From assembly GCA_020635285.1 (NCBI GenBank), contig JACKAB010000012.1:44929-108928 (forward strand): a stretch of 64,000 bases of DNA, given 5' to 3'. Position 1 is the first letter of the stretch. The number at the start of each line of letters is the position of its first letter. The translations under genes and the position numbers were made by a program. The stretch is from Ignavibacteriales bacterium (lineage in GTDB: Bacteria; Bacteroidota; Ignavibacteria; Ignavibacteriales; Melioribacteraceae). Below are positions 17,306 to 26,181 of the stretch, piece after piece. Below the pieces are notes generated by a model that saw only the letters and a list, made by a program, of their open reading frames with translations, searched no databases and was not told the DNA's origin.

Positions 17306-18619
17306 TTGGAATTTCTCTCAAATAAAAAAATATTTAAGTTCTGGCTTCCACTTGCCGCAACTTGGCTGATGATGTCCTTGGAAGGTCCTTTTCTTGCTGC
17401 TATAATTGCACGTCTTGTTGATCCAAAATATAACTTGGCTGCATACGCAGTCGCATTTTCATTCGCATTAATTATTGAAGCACCAGTAATTATGATGATG
17501 AGTGCATCAACTGCTCTGGTTAAGGATTATTCATCATTTAAAAAATTAAGAAATTTTAATTTTATAATTAGCGGCCTTATAACAGCAATTATGCTGGTAA
17601 TTTTAATCCCTTCCGTTTTTGATTACATCGCAATTGATTTAATTAATCTAAATGCAGAAGTCGAAAAATTAACTTATAAAGCTTTCTTTGTTTTGCTTCC
17701 TTGGCCCGGCGCAATTGGTTATCGTCGTTTTTATCAAGGAATAATGATCAGAAATAATCTTACCAAAAGAGTTGCGTATGGAACTATTGTTCGTTTGTTA
17801 ACAATGTCTTTAAGTGCAATTATTTTATATAATTTTACAATTTTGGATGGTGCCGTTATTGGAGCATCATCATTATCCGCTGGAGTTATCGCGGAAGCAA
17901 TAGCAAGTCGTTTTATGTCAAATGGGATTTTGGCCAAAATTAAAAATGAGAATTTGAGTTCGGAATCAAACTTATCTTATAATGAAATCATAAATTTTTA
18001 TTATCCCCTTGCATTAACATCTTTAATTGGATTGGGCGTTCACCCAATGGTTACTTTCTTTATTGGACAAAGCCGAATGTCTTTGGAATCTCTAGCTGTA
18101 CTTCCTGTAATAAATTCTCTGGTCTTTATTTTTAGAAGTTTAGGACTTTCATATCAAGAAGTGGGAATTGCTTTAATTGGCGATAAAGGAGAACACTATA
18201 CTCAGCTTGCTAGTTTTGCAAAGAAGTTAGGATTAACTTTAGCTGCCGTATTATTAATTATTGCACTAACTCCTATTTCAAAAATTTGGTTTAGTAATAT
18301 TTCCGGTCTATCAGATTTGCTGACGGATTTTGTAAAAATACCAGTTATAATTATTGCAATAATGCCGGCATTAACAGTATTGATTTCATTTCAAAGATCT
18401 TTGCTGGTAACTTTTAAAAATACAACTCCAATTACTTTTGCCACTATAATAGAAGTTTCTGTAATTATTTTAACACTTTTTGTATCTATAAAAATATTTG
18501 ATTTAACCGGTGTTACTTCAGCAATGATTGCATTTATATTAGGTAGAATTTGTGCGGTGGTTTATTTATCGTTTCCATTTAATAAAATTACAAACCATTT
18601 TAAGACTAGCTCAGAATAA
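17306..18619 (+). CDS. MATE-like multi-spanning membrane transporter
   Basis: A 437-residue protein with about 12 hydrophobic helices. The start KFWLPLAATWLMMSLEGPFLAAIIARLVDP resembles MATE-like and ANKH-related exporters, in which a conserved glutamate follows a Leu/Ser-rich first helix. I see no ATPase or MFS motif. The start is TTG at 17306, chosen because it includes the complete first helix; the first ATG (17369) would cut into it. The gene lies 73 bases after the ABC operon and may be read from it. Its 3' end overlaps the convergent response-regulator gene by 14 bases. Confidence 0.6.
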   Translation: MEFLSNKKIFKFWLPLAATWLMMSLEGPFLAAIIARLVDPKYNLAAYAVAFSFALIIEAPVIMMMSASTALVKDYSSFKKLRNFNFIISGLITAIMLVILIPSVFDYIAIDLINLNAEVEKLTYKAFFVLLPWPGAIGYRRFYQGIMIRNNLTKRVAYGTIVRLLTMSLSAIILYNFTILDGAVIGASSLSAGVIAEAIASRFMSNGILAKIKNENLSSESNLSYNEIINFYYPLALTSLIGLGVHPMVTFFIGQSRMSLESLAVLPVINSLVFIFRSLGLSYQEVGIALIGDKGEHYTQLASFAKKLGLTLAAVLLIIALTPISKIWFSNISGLSDLLTDFVKIPVIIIAIMPALTVLISFQRSLLVTFKNTTPITFATIIEVSVIILTLFVSIKIFDLTGVTSAMIAFILGRICAVVYLSFPFNKITNHFKTSSE

Positions 18620-19295
18620 GCTTAAAACCAACTCCGTGAACATTTACGATCTCAATCAGTTTATCTTCCTTAAGATAATTTCTCAATTTTGTTATGTAAA
18701 CATCCATGCTTCTTGATGTAAAATAATTGTCTTCTTTCCAAATAGTTGTGAGAGCAGTTTCTCTGCTAAGCGTAGAATTATTATTTTCGCATAAGAGTTT
18801 TAACAATTCAGATTCTTTTGAAGTAAGCGTTCGTGATTTTTTACCTATCGTTAATAATCTTTTTTTATAATCAAAAATATATTTGCCAATATTAATTATC
18901 TGACTTTCATTTGTCAATTTAAGGTTTGTAGTCCGCCTTATAATTGCATTAATTCTTAAAATTAATTCCTCAGTATTAAATGGTTTTGTAATGTAATCAT
19001 CGGCTCCAAGATTAAACGCTTGTATCTTATCACTTATCATTGATTTTGCAGTAAGAAATATTATTGGAATATTTTTGTCTGTGGCTCTTATTTCTTTTGC
19101 TAAAGTAAGTCCATCTTTTCGCGGCATCATAATATCAAGAATGCATAAATCATATTTATTGTTTTGAAAACTATCAAACCCATCGTTGCCATTTTTACAC
19201 AAGTTAACATCAAATTTTTTTATTGTTAAATAATCGCAAAGTAATGATCCGAGATTTATGTCATCTTCAACTAGTAATATTTTCTTTTTGCTCAT
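18606..19295 (-). CDS. OmpR family response regulator
   Basis: A 229-residue two-component regulator. The receiver domain (about 1-118) has the acidic pair EDD, phospho-acceptor Asp in LCILDIMMP, Thr in FLTAKS and Lys in TKPF. The C-terminal winged helix (about 133-229) ends with the SRSMDVYITKLRNYL recognition region. It overlaps the sensor kinase gene by one base and lies downstream of it. It probably binds the TTTAACA repeats at 20881-20917 and controls the divergent secreted protein gene. Confidence 0.92.
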   Translation of the reverse strand: MSKKKILLVEDDINLGSLLCDYLTIKKFDVNLCKNGNDGFDSFQNNKYDLCILDIMMPRKDGLTLAKEIRATDKNIPIIFLTAKSMISDKIQAFNLGADDYITKPFNTEELILRINAIIRRTTNLKLTNESQIINIGKYIFDYKKRLLTIGKKSRTLTSKESELLKLLCENNNSTLSRETALTTIWKEDNYFTSRSMDVYITKLRNYLKEDKLIEIVNVHGVGFKLILS

Positions 19296-20842
19296 TATAT
19301 TCTTAGAATATTTATTGTAAATTTTGTTCCAACATTTTTTTCACTGCTTATATTTATTGTGCCGCAATGTGCTTCAATAATTTTTTTCACGATACTTAAT
19401 CCAACTCCATTTCCTTTTGCATTATGAATGTTTCCGGTTTCCACTCTAAAAAATGTTTCAAATATTTTATTAAAATTCTTTTTTTCAATCCCAATGCCAT
19501 TATCTTCAATTACTATTTCAAATCCTTTGTGATTATTCAAAGTTGATATTTTAATAATTGGATCAGAATCATTATACTTAATTGCATTATCAATTAAGTT
19601 ACTGAGAGCATTTGCTAATTGTGTTTTATCAACTGCTAACATTGGGTCAATCGCTGCAAGATCAAAAATAAACTTTCCTTTTTTGTTTGTCAAAGTAAGT
19701 TCAAATTTATCTGCAACCTCTTTTATTAAGTTGTGAACATTTTCATTTGTTTTTGACAAATGAAGTTCACCGCTTTGCAATTCAGCAGCTGATAATATAT
19801 TTTCAACCATATCGGTCAACCGTTTTGACTCGGTTTTAATTATGCTTGTATATTTTTTTGAATCTATTTTTGGATCTTCATCAATAACATCAGCAGCTAA
19901 AGAAATTGTTGCTATTGGAGTTTTAAATTCATGTGTTATATTATTCAATAAATCATTTTTGATTTCAGTAATTTTTTTTTGTTTGATTAACATTTTTATA
20001 GTTTTATAAAACAGTACAATTATTAAAGCAGTTAATAAAACTGAACTTAGTAAAATCCACCAAATTGATTTAAATAAAAATGCTTCCCTATTTTTAAATT
20101 GAACAACCAAAAAGTTTTGTTTCTTTATAAAATCATTTGGAAATAACTTAACTCTAAATTTTGAATCAATAAGCTCTTTTTTATCATCTGTGTTTTTTGC
20201 AAAAATTAAACTGTCATTATTAATAATAGCAAAGCCATAACTATTTTTAATCCCATATTTTTCCAGTTCATCATTAAGTAAAGAATCTATTTTAGTCGAG
20301 TTAATTCTATTTAAAATATTTACGTTTTGTTCGGAAACTATTAATTCCTCAAAAACATTTTCAATTAATTTTGTTCGTTTATGTATTAGGGTGTCAAGAT
20401 CACTTTGCCAAATAATAGTTTCTTGAATGGAACTGTCACCAGTGCTAGTTATATTTTTAGTGATTTTCATTTTAGAATGATTTGAATCACCAATTGTATT
20501 AATTTCAATGTTCACATTATTGGTATCTCCGCCAAAGACCATAACTTTATTTTTATTAACATTTGATGTAGTAGTGTAAGAATAATTCTTATTTTTACTT
20601 CCCTTATTTACAAAAATAACTCCATTGGTATCTAAAGGAGATATTTCTCTAATTAACACTTTGGCAGCTTCTTTATCCTCTATTGATTTTACTAAATCAC
20701 TTAGAGCATTCCCAACATTTTTATTAAATTTTTCTTCTTCAAGTTTTAATGCAAGATTTATCCAATAAAATTGAATTGCTATCAATCCAATTACTGAAAA
20801 GGTAATAAGCGCTATAATTATTTTTAGAGATTTTTCTTTCAT
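19295..20842 (-). CDS. Sensor histidine kinase
   Basis: A 515-residue membrane sensor kinase. It has membrane helices at about 8-28 and 262-282 with a periplasmic domain of about 230 residues between. There is no obvious HAMP domain. The H-box is NNITHEFKTPIATIS, followed by N-box DNAIKYNDSDP, G1 box IVIEDNGIGIEKKNF and G2 GNGVGLSIVKKI. The periplasmic part contains clusters of Asn, Asp and Ile-rich strands of unknown fold. GGAG lies 5 bases before the ATG. It is cotranscribed with the response regulator and divergent from the secreted repeat protein, a likely target or ligand. Confidence 0.9.
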   Translation of the reverse strand: MKEKSLKIIIALITFSVIGLIAIQFYWINLALKLEEEKFNKNVGNALSDLVKSIEDKEAAKVLIREISPLDTNGVIFVNKGSKNKNYSYTTTSNVNKNKVMVFGGDTNNVNIEINTIGDSNHSKMKITKNITSTGDSSIQETIIWQSDLDTLIHKRTKLIENVFEELIVSEQNVNILNRINSTKIDSLLNDELEKYGIKNSYGFAIINNDSLIFAKNTDDKKELIDSKFRVKLFPNDFIKKQNFLVVQFKNREAFLFKSIWWILLSSVLLTALIIVLFYKTIKMLIKQKKITEIKNDLLNNITHEFKTPIATISLAADVIDEDPKIDSKKYTSIIKTESKRLTDMVENILSAAELQSGELHLSKTNENVHNLIKEVADKFELTLTNKKGKFIFDLAAIDPMLAVDKTQLANALSNLIDNAIKYNDSDPIIKISTLNNHKGFEIVIEDNGIGIEKKNFNKIFETFFRVETGNIHNAKGNGVGLSIVKKIIEAHCGTINISSEKNVGTKFTINILRI

Positions 20843-20880
20843 GCTCCAAAAGTATTGTTCAAAAATGATTAATGCTGGTT

Positions 20881-20954
20881 TTTAACATTTTTTAACAATT
20901 ATTAACATTGTTTTAAGAAAATTATTTGACACAATAGTTTATTTTCATTGTACA
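20881..20954 (+). promoter_or_regulatory. 10-bp direct repeats (putative OmpR-family operator) and promoter
   Basis: TTTAACA at 20881 and 20891, ATTAACA at 20901 and a weaker TTTTAAG at 20911 repeat with an exact 10-bp period, the spacing used by CpxR/OmpR-type regulators that bind direct repeats on one DNA face. A TTGACA box follows at 20926-20931 and TGTACA at 20949-20954 (17-base spacer). The repeats end about nine bases before the -35 box, fitting activation of the gene at 20990 by the neighbouring response regulator. Confidence 0.6.
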
Positions 20955-20989
20955 AGATTTATAAATTTACTAATCAATAGGAGAAAATA

Positions 20990-21799
20990 ATGAAAACTAA
21001 ATCACTAACTATTTCACTTATACTATTTTTTCTTGCTACAAACTTCATAAGCGGGCAAGATAACAAATCAACAAAAGATAAATTAGATAAAATTAAGGGA
21101 GATGTTTCAAAAATAGTGATTACATCAAATTCTGGAGATGTAGTATTTGAAGGTGAAGAAGCACAACAATTGTTTAAGAAAATTAAATCGAAAAAATTGC
21201 ACTGGATTTCTGAAGGAGATGATGATATTGATATAGATGGAGAAAATGTAATGATATTCAAATCTGAAGACGGTGAAAAACACATTATTAAACATAAAGG
21301 CCATGGCAATAAAATGATGATGTTTATGAATGATGATGATAAAGACCATAAAATTATTACTGTAGATTTAGAAGATGAAAATGGAGAAAAAACACTTACA
21401 GTTACAACTACAGAAAATGGTGAAGAAAAAATTGAAACATTTAAAGGAAAAGAAGCAGACGAACAAATTGAGAAAATGAATAAGGAAGGCGATGTGCAGA
21501 TAGAAATTATTACTGATGACGATGTTGATTCAAAACAAAAACATGTTTGGGTTGGAGATATGCTAAGTGATGTTGAAAAAAAAGTTGAGGTAAAAATTGA
21601 TAATGATGAAAAAGTAGTAACTGTTACAACTAAAGAAGATGGTAAAGAAAAGGTAAATGTTTATAAAGGGAAAGAAGCTGATGAATACTTAGAAAAAATG
21701 GAAAAAGAAGATAAGATGATAATTAAGGAAAAAATAATTGATGGTAAAAAACACAAAAAAATTATTATAAAAGAAATTGAAAAAGAAGAAAACGAATAA
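20990..21799 (+). CDS. Secreted acidic/lysine-rich repeat protein
   Basis: A 269-residue protein with a signal peptide (1-21, ending ISGQ). The mature part is made almost entirely of Asp, Glu, Lys, Val, Ile and Thr. It contains two related segments, LTVTTTENGEEKIETFKGKE with ADEQIEKM following (about 128-165) and VTVTTKEDGKEKVNVYKGKE with ADEYLEKM following (about 203-240), so it arose partly by duplication. I do not recognise a family. It is likely a periplasmic or surface protein, perhaps cation-binding. It is divergent from the two-component system and preceded by its putative operator, then followed by a terminator. Confidence 0.7.
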   Translation: MKTKSLTISLILFFLATNFISGQDNKSTKDKLDKIKGDVSKIVITSNSGDVVFEGEEAQQLFKKIKSKKLHWISEGDDDIDIDGENVMIFKSEDGEKHIIKHKGHGNKMMMFMNDDDKDHKIITVDLEDENGEKTLTVTTTENGEEKIETFKGKEADEQIEKMNKEGDVQIEIITDDDVDSKQKHVWVGDMLSDVEKKVEVKIDNDEKVVTVTTKEDGKEKVNVYKGKEADEYLEKMEKEDKMIIKEKIIDGKKHKKIIIKEIEKEENE

Positions 21800-21832
21800 A
21801 ATTAATATCTGAAATATTTTAGCAAGGATATG

Positions 21833-21856
21833 TGCCGGTCAATGCCGGCATTTTTT
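21833..21856 (+). terminator. Rho-independent terminator
   Basis: TGCCGG (21833-21838) pairs with CCGGCA (21845-21850) around a six-base loop and is followed directly by six T. It lies 33 bases after the stop of the secreted repeat protein and separates it from the MlaF-like gene, so the latter is probably transcribed on its own. Confidence 0.75.
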
Positions 21857-21931
21857 AGTTTATATACCCACAAAGAGATGCTAATTATTTTTATATTTGA
21901 GTTCAAAGAAAATAATTTAATCAAATTACAT

Positions 21932-22664
21932 ATGATTGAGATAGTAGATCTTCACAAATCTTTTAATGACAAACAAGTACTAAAAGGCGTAAACCTTACA
22001 ATTGAAGAAGGTGAAACCAGTGTAATAATTGGAAAGAGCGGAAGTGGCAAAAGTGTTCTGCTAAAACACATTGTTGGATTACTTTTCCCGGATAAAGGTT
22101 ACGTAAAAGTTGGCGGACAAATTATTGATCCTCACAATCAGAAAGAAGCTCTATAATATTCGCAGAAAATTTGGATATCTATTTCAAGGTGCTGCTCTGT
22201 TTGATTCTATGACAGTTGGCGAAAATATTGCATTGCCAATAATTGAGAATGAAAATAATTTAAGCGCTGCAGAATTAAATAAAAAAATATCCAAAATGTT
22301 AGAACTTGTTGATCTGCCAAATACAGAAAACCTAAAACCAGCAGAGCTTTCCGGTGGAATGAAAAAAAGAGTCGGTTTAGCACGCGCATTAATTACCGAG
22401 CCGGAATATATTTTATACGATGAGCCCACAACCGGACTTGATCCAATAATGTCGGATTCAATTGATGCCTTAATCAAAAATTTAGCTGATCAATTAAATG
22501 TAACCTCAATTGTTGTTACCCATGATATGTTTAGTGTAAAAAATGTAGCTGATGAAATTGCAATGGTGCACGAAGGAAAAATTTATTTTGAAGGAACTCC
22601 TGCAGAATTAATTTCATCCAAAGATAAAATAATAACTGATTTTATTAACCGAACCGGGTTTTAG
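21932..22664 (+). CDS. MlaF-like ABC transporter ATP-binding protein, frameshifted
   Basis: About 243 residues in two frames with a break near 22137-22155. The first part (ATG at 21932; the frame is open from 21830 but without family similarity) has Walker A IGKSGSGKS. The second has RRKFGYLFQGAALFDSMTVGEN, signature LSGGMKKRV and Walker B YILYDEPTTGLDP. The Q-loop FQGAALFDS and the GKSGSGKSVLLKHI region mark the Mla (phospholipid transport) ATPase group. No MlaE or MlaD gene is nearby in the window. It lies 6 bases upstream of radA. Confidence 0.85.
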
Positions 22665-22670
22665 TCCTAA

Positions 22671-24018
22671 ATGTCAAAACATAAAATAAAATACATTTGT
22701 TCAAACTGCGGATTTGAATCTTTAAAATGGCAAGGCAAATGTCCGCATTGCGAAGAATGGAATACTTTTTCAGAAGAATTTGTTGAAGCAAAAAAACTGC
22801 CAAAAAAGCAGAAAGTTAAAGAAGAGAATATTTATAAATTAAGCGAAGTTAACTCTCACGATGATATTAGAATTACAACCGGAATTGCTGAATTTGACAG
22901 AGTCCTTGGCGGCGGATTAATACTTGGCTCTGTTGTACTTGTTGGTGGAGATCCAGGAATTGGAAAATCAACATTAGTGATGCAAGCTGCTTCAAGTACA
23001 AAAGCAAAAGTGCTTTATGTTACCGGCGAAGAGTCCGTAAAACAGATAAATCTTAGAGCAAAACGTTTAAAGGTAAATGAAGAAAATATTTTCATTCTTT
23101 CCGAAACTGATGTTGATATAATTACCTCTGCAATTGATAAAGTTAAACCGGAAGTTGTCATTATTGATTCAATTCAAACAATGCAGAAACCCGATTTTGA
23201 AAATGCACCCGGAACAGTTACCAAATAAGAGAATGCACAAATTATTTAATGCAGCTTGCCAAAACATTAAACTTTTCTGTAATACTAATAGGGCACGTTA
23301 CTAAGGAAGGTTTTATTGCCGGCCCAAAAGTGCTTGAGCATATTGTAGATACAGTGCTTCAGTTTGAAGGTGAAAAAATTATTCATACAGAATTTTACGC
23401 GCTCAGAAAAATCGTTTCGGCAACACAAATGAAATTGGCATTTTTGAAATGCACGAAGATGGATTAACAGAAGTAAAAAATCCGAGTCAGATTTTTTTAA
23501 GTGAACGAAATAAAGATGTTACCGGCGCAGTAGTTACAGCAAGCATTGAAGGCTCGCGTCCGGTTTTATTAGAGGTGCAGGCATTAGTTACTCCAACAAA
23601 TTTTGGAAATCCTCAAAGAGTTACAACCGGTTTTGATTATAGGCGACTTTCAATTTTATTAGCAGTTTTAGAAAAGCGCGCAGGAATGAGATTATCATCA
23701 CACAATGTTTTTCTAAATATTGCCGGTGGATTAAAGATTGATGAACCTGCAATTGATTTAGCTGTGTGTGCTGCAGTTGCATCAAGTCTTAAGAATCAGC
23801 CTGCTAAAAATAATTATGTCGTTCTTGGTGAAGTTGGTTTGGGTGGTGAAATTAGAAGCGTTGGCCATATTGAAAAACGAATTCAAGAGGCAGAAAAACT
23901 TGGTTTTAAGAATGTAATTATTCCGCAGAATAATGTTAAATCTATAAAAAGTAAGAACAGTATAAATTTAATTTCTGTGGAAAATATTGTTGAAGCTATA
24001 GAAAAAATTTTGGGTTAG
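22671..24018 (+). CDS. radA: DNA repair protein RadA, frameshifted
   Basis: About 450 residues in three frames. The N-terminal zinc finger is CSNCGF plus CPHCEEWN. The RecA-like core has Walker A GGDPGIGKST. The C-terminal Lon-protease-like domain begins near 23600 (LEKRAGMRLSSHNVFLNIAGG). Frames break near 23222 and near 23408. Adding one base at each gives an unbroken protein and restores VTQIRECTNYLMQ and the RadA-invariant KNRFG motif. Both lesions are therefore most likely sequencing errors. RadA drives branch migration of recombination intermediates. The gene follows the MlaF-like gene by 6 bases and ends at a terminator. Confidence 0.93.
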
Positions 24019-24028
24019 TAATTTTTAA

Positions 24029-24057
24029 ATGCCAGTCACTTCACAAGTAACTGGCAT
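24029..24057. terminator. Bidirectional terminator between radA and hslU
   Basis: ATGCCAGTCACTT (24029-24041) pairs with AAGTAACTGGCAT (24045-24057), with one mismatch and a three-base loop. A T/A-rich stretch lies on both sides. It sits between the convergent ends of radA (24018) and hslU (24070). Confidence 0.75.
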
Positions 24058-24069
24058 TGTAAAACTCAT

Positions 24070-25446
24070 CTATAAAATATATTTACTCAAATCTCTATTC
24101 TTAACAATAGAATCTAATTTTTGGTGAACCATTTCACCGGTAATTTTAATTTCTCCTTCAGGCATTTTATCAGGAACATCAAATAAAATATCTTCTAATA
24201 AAGTTGTTAAAATTGTATGAAGTCGGCGAGCGCCAATATTTTCAACCTCTTCGTTTACAATAGTTGCAGTTTTAGCAATTTCTCTAATCGCGCTTTCTTC
24301 AAAGACAATTTTTACATCTTCTGTTTCAAGCAGAGCGGAATATTGTTTTAATAACGCATTCTGTGGAATTGTTAAAATCTGTATAAAGTCTTCTTCCGTT
24401 AAACTTTTCAACTCAACTCTAATTGGAAAACGACCTTGCAATTCCGGAATTAAATCAGATGGTTTGGAAACGTGAAATGCCCCGGAAGCTAAAAACAAAA
24501 TATGATCTGTTCTTACTGGGCCATATTTTGTGTTAACAGTTGAGCCTTCTACAATCGGCAGCAAATCACGCTGAACACCTTCTCGAGAAACATCTGGTCC
24601 GCCATGACCTTTACCACCGCCGGCAACTTTATCAATTTCATCAAGGAAGATTATTCCGGTTTCTTCTACTCTTCTAATTGCTTCTTTCTGCACATTATCC
24701 ATATCAATTAGTTTTTGCGCTTCTTCCTGCGCCATAACTTTTCTGGCTTCTTTAATTGTAGTTTTTCGTTTTTTCTTTTTCTTAGGCATCATATTGCCAA
24801 TAATTTCTTGAATGTTCATTCCCATATCGTCCATTCCGAATGGGCCGACAACTTGCATTCCCACTGCGGCAGAAGTTGTATCAAACTCAATTAGCTTTTC
24901 ATCAAGCTCGCCTTTTTTTAATTTTTCACGCATCCATTCGCGGGTTTTTTCATTTCTTACTGCATCATCAACTTCGCCATTTTCGGTTTCCGGATTTACT
25001 TTAGGCGGCGATTTTACTGGGGGAATTAGCAAATCAAGAATTTTATCCTCAGCAAGTTTATCAGCTTTTTCTTGGACTAATTCAGTCTGCTCTGCCTTCA
25101 CCATATTTATTCCAAGCTCCGTTAAGTCTCTTATCATCGACTCAACATCTCTGCCGACATAACCAACTTCCGTAAACTTAGAAGCTTCAACTTTATAAAA
25201 CGGCGCTCCGGTTAGTTTTGCTAACCTTCTTGCAATTTCAGTTTTACCTACTCCGGTTGGTCCAATTAGAATAATGTTGTTCGGCATTATTTCTTCTTTA
25301 ATTGATTCATCAACTTGCTGTCTTCTCCATCTATTTCTTAGCGCTATTGCAACTGCACGTTTTGCATCATCTTGACCAATGATGAATTTGTTTAATTCAT
25401 TCACAATCTGTGTTGGTGTCAAATTTTTCATTATATCTTTTTTCAC
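24070..25446 (-). CDS. hslU: ATP-dependent protease ATPase subunit HslU
   Basis: A 458-residue AAA+ unfoldase of the HslUV (ClpYQ) protease. It starts with LTPTQIVNELNKFIIGQDDAKRAVAIALRNRWRR-type sequence, with Walker A GPTGVGKTE, the GYVGRDVE pore loop, the I-domain insertion (about 110-240) and Walker B GIIFLDEIDKVA. The C-terminus ends in YIL, matching the tail (usually RYIL or similar) that docks into HslV. It follows hslV by 3 bases. It unfolds damaged proteins and feeds them to HslV in the cytoplasm. A start at the second Met (residue 6) is also possible. Confidence 0.97.
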   Translation of the reverse strand: MKKDIMKNLTPTQIVNELNKFIIGQDDAKRAVAIALRNRWRRQQVDESIKEEIMPNNIILIGPTGVGKTEIARRLAKLTGAPFYKVEASKFTEVGYVGRDVESMIRDLTELGINMVKAEQTELVQEKADKLAEDKILDLLIPPVKSPPKVNPETENGEVDDAVRNEKTREWMREKLKKGELDEKLIEFDTTSAAVGMQVVGPFGMDDMGMNIQEIIGNMMPKKKKKRKTTIKEARKVMAQEEAQKLIDMDNVQKEAIRRVEETGIIFLDEIDKVAGGGKGHGGPDVSREGVQRDLLPIVEGSTVNTKYGPVRTDHILFLASGAFHVSKPSDLIPELQGRFPIRVELKSLTEEDFIQILTIPQNALLKQYSALLETEDVKIVFEESAIREIAKTATIVNEEVENIGARRLHTILTTLLEDILFDVPDKMPEGEIKITGEMVHQKLDSIVKNRDLSKYIL

Positions 25447-25449
25447 TAC

Positions 25450-25992
25450 TTATTTCCCTATTGTTTCAACATTAATTTTATCGTTAGTATAAATACATAT
25501 TTCTGAAGCTGTCTTTAATGCTTCCTTTACAATTTCTTCTGCGCTCAAATCGCTATATTTAACAAGCATTTTAGCGGCAGATAAAGCGAACATTCCGCCC
25601 GAACCAATTGCAATTATTTTGTCATCCGGTTCAATCACATCGCCGGTTCCGGAAACCACAAATGTTTTTTCTGATGAAACAACTGCCAGCAATGCTTCAA
25701 GCTTTCTTAAATATTTATCAGTTCTCCAATCCTTTGCCAATTCAACTACAGAACGATCTACATTGCCTCTGTATTGTTCAAGTTTTTCTTCAAATCTGCC
25801 AAGCAGAGTAAATGCATCTGCTGCTGAACCGGCAAAACCAACAAGCACTTTTCCATCAAGCAGTTTTCTAATCTTCATTGAGTTGTGTTTCATTACAGTA
25901 TTACCAAGTGTTACTTGTCCGTCTCCGCCAAGGGCTGCGACTCCATTGTGTATAACACCTAATACTGTTGTTGATCTAATTTTTCTTTTCAA
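25450..25992 (-). CDS. hslV: ATP-dependent protease peptidase subunit HslV
   Basis: A 180-residue N-terminal nucleophile peptidase. The propeptide MKRKIRS precedes the mature TTVLGV start, whose Thr is the catalytic residue. Typical stretches are GGDGQVTLGNTVMKH, KVLVGFAGSAADAFTL and IGSGGMFALSAA. It forms the double-hexamer core of HslUV. It lies directly upstream of hslU on the same strand, separated by 3 bases, and downstream of a palindromic repeat element. Confidence 0.97.
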   Translation of the reverse strand: MKRKIRSTTVLGVIHNGVAALGGDGQVTLGNTVMKHNSMKIRKLLDGKVLVGFAGSAADAFTLLGRFEEKLEQYRGNVDRSVVELAKDWRTDKYLRKLEALLAVVSSEKTFVVSGTGDVIEPDDKIIAIGSGGMFALSAAKMLVKYSDLSAEEIVKEALKTASEICIYTNDKINVETIGK

Positions 25993-26033
25993 TTTTTTCT
26001 CCTAATATTTTAAAAACTTTTTAACTTTCATTT

Positions 26034-26102
26034 TGTCATTCCGAATTTATTTCGGAATCAGATGCAATAACATATAGATGCTGAAATAAATTCAGCATGA
26101 CA
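26034..26102. repeat. Dispersed TGTCATTCC palindromic repeat
   Basis: The unit starts TGTCATTCCGAA and ends TTCAGCATGACA, so the outer TGTCAT/ATGACA ends are inverted. Inside are two hairpins: TTCCGAA-TTTAT-TTCGGAA and ATGCTGAA-ATAAA-TTCAGCAT (perfect). It lies between the PPIase and hslV genes on one strand. Related copies are listed elsewhere in the window. Confidence 0.7.
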
Positions 26103-26181
26103 CATTAAGAATTAGGAAGCACCCAAGTTTTATTATTCAATTAAAAATTATCAGAATAATATTTTACAAACAAATTATGCT

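Noticed and set aside
24812..25162. Plus-strand ORF of 116 residues opposite hslU
   Set aside because: Serine-rich shadow of the well-supported hslU frame; no start signal and no family similarity.
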